NCBI GenBank assembly: GCA_946811185.2 | Contig: OX328102.1 | Coordinates: forward strand, 48,585,619-48,649,618 | Direction: 5' to 3' | DNA: 64,000 nucleotides | From: Hippopus hippopus | Taxonomy: Eukaryota; Mollusca; Bivalvia; Cardiida; Cardiidae | Part shown: positions 63,745-64,000 of the stretch, in pieces | Numbering within the stretch: position 1 is the first letter of the stretch | Layout of the letters: every line of letters begins with the position of its first letter | Program-made: the position numbers and the translations under genes | The notes under the pieces: model-generated | Databases searched by the model: none | Told to the model about the DNA's origin: nothing | What the model saw: only the letters and a program-made list of their open reading frames with translations

Positions 63745-63926
63745 ACTCTTTACCAAACGACAAGATTCTGGACTAGACGAAATTCAAAGCATTTGCAGAG
63801 GACAAAAATAAATGTAACTCAAATGATAATTTCTGTTTTGGAATTGGTAGTAAACGTAGTGGGAAAAAGGAGAAAATGTTGGTTAGCAGTATTTTCTCCT
63901 TTTCTTACGATGTTTTCTGATAGCCC
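63745..63926 (-). mobile_element. Family D palindromic MITE, partial
   Basis: ACTCTTTACCAAACGACAAG start; stem GTGGGAAAAAGGAGAAAATG / ATTTTCTCCTTTTCTTACG; the right end is cut by the family E element. Confidence 0.65.
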
Positions 63927-64000
63927 TAGAGGCCCTATATTTGCCAAAAGTAAACAATGTGGGTGTTAAAATGCATTTAAATTTAAATAAAATAGTTTAA
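63927..64000. mobile_element. Family E MITE, cut by the window edge
   Basis: TAGAGGCCCTATATTTGCCA, AAAGTAAACAATGTGGGTGT and GCATTTAAATTTAAATAAAA match the left ends of the copies at 6384 and 41918. Confidence 0.65.

Overview
This is eukaryotic, almost certainly metazoan, DNA. The genes are split by introns with GT/AG boundaries, base composition is AT-rich, and the non-coding part is crowded with short hairpin-forming repeats, tRNA-derived SINEs and microsatellites. The repeat types (GCTCACCTGAG...CTCAGGTGAGC elements, SINEs ending in GGCGTTAAAC, GCCTGCGCAGTCCGCGCAGGC hairpin MITEs) and the two protein families point to a bivalve mollusc, perhaps a dreissenid or other heterodont. That placement is inference from recalled repeat styles, not a search.

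Layout. 1-10.1 kb is repeat-rich with no recognisable gene. 10.12-21.25 kb (+) holds seven exons of a DUR3-like urea/solute symporter of the sodium:solute symporter family. They splice in phase to about 724 residues; the N-terminus is not found, a cysteine-rich cytoplasmic insert is present, and one in-frame TGA interrupts exon 4. Only 157 bp after its stop codon begins the most striking object: a 15,455-bp element (21407-36861) bounded by a 9-bp target-site duplication. Its 3.4-3.7 kb terminal inverted repeats are each built from about 36-40 tandem copies of an 89-bp unit, a Foldback/Mutator-like architecture. Its interior (24.9-33.2 kb) is mostly nested repeats plus one exon that resembles the His-containing half of a C19-type cysteine protease.

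36.9-42.3 kb is repeat-rich intergenic DNA. From 62.22 kb down to 42.36 kb on the minus strand runs a universal stress protein gene. Three exons encode most of one USP domain with the nucleotide-binding glycine motif; a 17.1-kb intron stuffed with MITEs, SINEs and satellite-like repeats separates two of them. Its first exon(s) are not seen and probably lie to the right. The intron/exon boundary at 62.2 kb has been duplicated into a short tandem array.

The symporter and the stress protein converge on the foldback element but have no obvious functional link. Most of the window is mobile DNA: I group the short repeats as families A to H (my own labels). Families A and B share one GC-rich hairpin core although the rest of their sequence differs. 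Positions of repeats are by eye, good to about 5-20 bp; splice sites and the element ends were read base by base.
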